Below, in pieces: positions 5,824-7,075 of a stretch of DNA of 7,075 nt. A model generated the notes under the pieces. That model ran no database searches. It had not been told where the DNA came from and saw only the letters and a program-made list of their open reading frames with translations. Every line of letters begins with the position of its first letter. The first letter of the stretch is position 1. The position numbers and the translations under genes were made by a program. Location: positions 1 to 7,075 of the forward strand of contig JAQTNZ010000132.1 in NCBI GenBank assembly GCA_028713595.1, in the 5' to 3' direction. Source of the stretch: Methylovulum sp. Its GTDB lineage: Bacteria; Pseudomonadota; Gammaproteobacteria; Methylococcales; Methylomonadaceae.

Positions 5824-7075
5824 ATGCTTGCCCCCACCCTGCGGATTCCCCTCACCTTGCTGGCCTTATTGCCGATAGCGGTGCTGGCGGATTTGACCAC
5901 CCCGACCTGGTCGGGTTATGCGCACGATGCCCAACATACCGGCATTTCCCCCGTCCGCTCCCAGCCATTGCAGCGCATCCGTTGGCAGACCCCTGTAGAC
6001 CTTAACCCGCAATATTCCGGCTCCGCACTGTTAATACACTACGGATCGCCTGTGGTGACTGCCGCCAACACGGTGATTATTCCGGTGAAAACAGGCGCTA
6101 CCGATGGCTTTAAGGTCGAAGTGCGCAATGGTGCCGATGGTGTATTACGCTACACCCTTAACACTGATTACAGCTTGCCGCCGCATAATTGGACACCCAG
6201 TTACGGCCCTGTCCTGACCGTCCGTAACCGCCTGTATTGGGCGGGGGCGGGCGGCACGGTGTATTACCGCAACACCCCTGACGCACTGACCGGCACTGGC
6301 GGACAAATCGCCTTTTATGGCCTAGCCAATTATGCCGCCGCCAAAACTACTTATGATGCCAACATCAAAATCTCCACACCGTTAGTGGCGGATCGCCGTG
6401 GCAACGTCTATTTTGGCTATGTCGCGTTGGGCGCAACCCCGTTGAATTTGGCCAGCGGCATTGCCAAAATCGCCTACGATGGCACGGTGTCTTTCGTTAC
6501 CGCCCAAGCCGCCGCTGGCAATGATACGAGTATTAAGCGTGTGCTGATGAACAATGCACCGACTTTGAGCAACGACCACCGCAAGCTGTATTTTGCCGTC
6601 TCCAACGGCAACAACTTTGGCGCAGGTTATTTGGTTTCGGTCGATAGCAATACCCTTGCCCCTATCGCCCATATCCGTCTGAAAGACCCCAAATCAGGGC
6701 TGGACGCTATCTTGCCCGAAGATGGCAGCGCTTCCGCTACGGTAGGGCCAGATGGTGACGTATATTTTGGCGTATTGGAAAACAACTTCCTGTCTCATAA
6801 TGACCGGGGCTGGTTACTGCATTTTAATAGCGCGTTGACACGGACAAAAACCCCCGGTTCTTTCGGCTGGGACACCACCGCCTCAGTGATCAATGCCAAG
6901 CTAGTGCCTAGCTATACCGGCAGCTCTGCTTACTTGCTGCTTACCAAATACAATAACTATGTGCAGTTTGCCGATGGCGTGAACAAAATCGCCGTCCTTG
7001 ACCCCAACGCCAAGATGCTCGACCCCGTCAACCATAGCACCAAGGTGATGAAAGAAATCCTGACCGTGGTCGGCC
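5824..7075 (+). CDS. Secreted beta-propeller-like protein, 3' end outside window
   Basis: The frame is open from ATG 5824 to the window end (417 residues, no stop). AAGGAG at 5812-5817, 6 nt upstream, fixes the start. A signal peptide (LRIPLTLLALLPIAVLA) with cleavage after residue 22 predicts export. The mature protein starts with TWSGYAHDAQHTGIS (31-45), the kind of 'W-x-x-x-D-x-x-x-T' opening seen in PQQ-type propeller proteins. At least five similar strand motifs recur roughly every 53-60 residues, for example PVLTVRNRLYWAG (129-141), PLVADRRGNVYFG (186-198), PTLSNDHRKLYFAV (246-259) and ATVGPDGDVYFGV (305-317). This regular spacing indicates a beta-propeller, probably of the quinoprotein-like fold. 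No quinone or metal ligands could be assigned, so enzymatic activity is not claimed; binding or scaffolding is as likely. Coding is certain in practice; the fold is a good inference. Confidence 0.85.
   Translation, partial: MLAPTLRIPLTLLALLPIAVLADLTTPTWSGYAHDAQHTGISPVRSQPLQRIRWQTPVDLNPQYSGSALLIHYGSPVVTAANTVIIPVKTGATDGFKVEVRNGADGVLRYTLNTDYSLPPHNWTPSYGPVLTVRNRLYWAGAGGTVYYRNTPDALTGTGGQIAFYGLANYAAAKTTYDANIKISTPLVADRRGNVYFGYVALGATPLNLASGIAKIAYDGTVSFVTAQAAAGNDTSIKRVLMNNAPTLSNDHRKLYFAVSNGNNFGAGYLVSVDSNTLAPIAHIRLKDPKSGLDAILPEDGSASATVGPDGDVYFGVLENNFLSHNDRGWLLHFNSALTRTKTPGSFGWDTTASVINAKLVPSYTGSSAYLLLTKYNNYVQFADGVNKIAVLDPNAKMLDPVNHSTKVMKEILTVVG

Noticed and set aside
6382..6672. 96-aa minus-strand ORF
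   Set aside because: It is the complement of the well-supported propeller gene.

Overview
The window looks like ordinary chromosome from a Gram-negative bacterium, most likely a gammaproteobacterium. Overall base composition is near 50% GC. Three genes start with, or run out of, Sec-type signal peptides, Shine-Dalgarno sites are clear, and a large GH63-like enzyme dominates. A methanotroph-like Methylococcales host is a guess from general sequence feel, not a demonstrated assignment. There is no transposase, integrase, CRISPR array, rRNA or tRNA.

Layout from left to right. (1) The 3' part of a secreted HdeA-like small protein (+, 2-394), followed by a REP-like GC-rich palindrome. (2) A minus-strand pair: a secreted four-cysteine protein (722-1012) and, 4 nt after its stop, a possible 51-aa basic ORF (562-717). 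(3) A 324-bp spacer with a plausible plus-strand promoter and a terminator-like hairpin about 65 bp further on, which together could make a very short RNA. (4) A complete 893-aa cytoplasmic MGH1-like/GH63-clan glycoside hydrolase (minus, 1337-4018), by far the best-supported gene. (5) A stand-alone S24 (LexA/CI-type) peptidase domain without its DNA-binding half (minus, 4166-4648), with a perfect 14-bp palindrome upstream. (6) About 640 bp with no convincing gene but with two strong inverted repeats. (7) A 57-aa two-helix membrane protein (minus, 5293-5466) with a good sigma70 promoter and a hairpin at the predicted mRNA 5' end. (8) A regulatory intergenic region (5467-5823) that holds phased TTCAT repeats, a possible structured RNA and a plus-strand promoter. 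(9) The first 417 residues of a secreted beta-propeller-like protein (+, from 5824), cut by the window end.

No pathway links all the genes. The secreted small proteins, the small membrane protein and the propeller protein point to envelope or periplasmic functions. The hydrolase probably acts on a cytoplasmic glucoside or glucan. The S24 domain is the only regulator-like gene, and it lies 147 bp upstream of the hydrolase on the same strand, so co-transcription is possible but not shown. The most interesting items are non-coding or small: the possible structured RNA at 5620-5722, the small genes missed by length cut-offs, and the HTH-less S24 protein.
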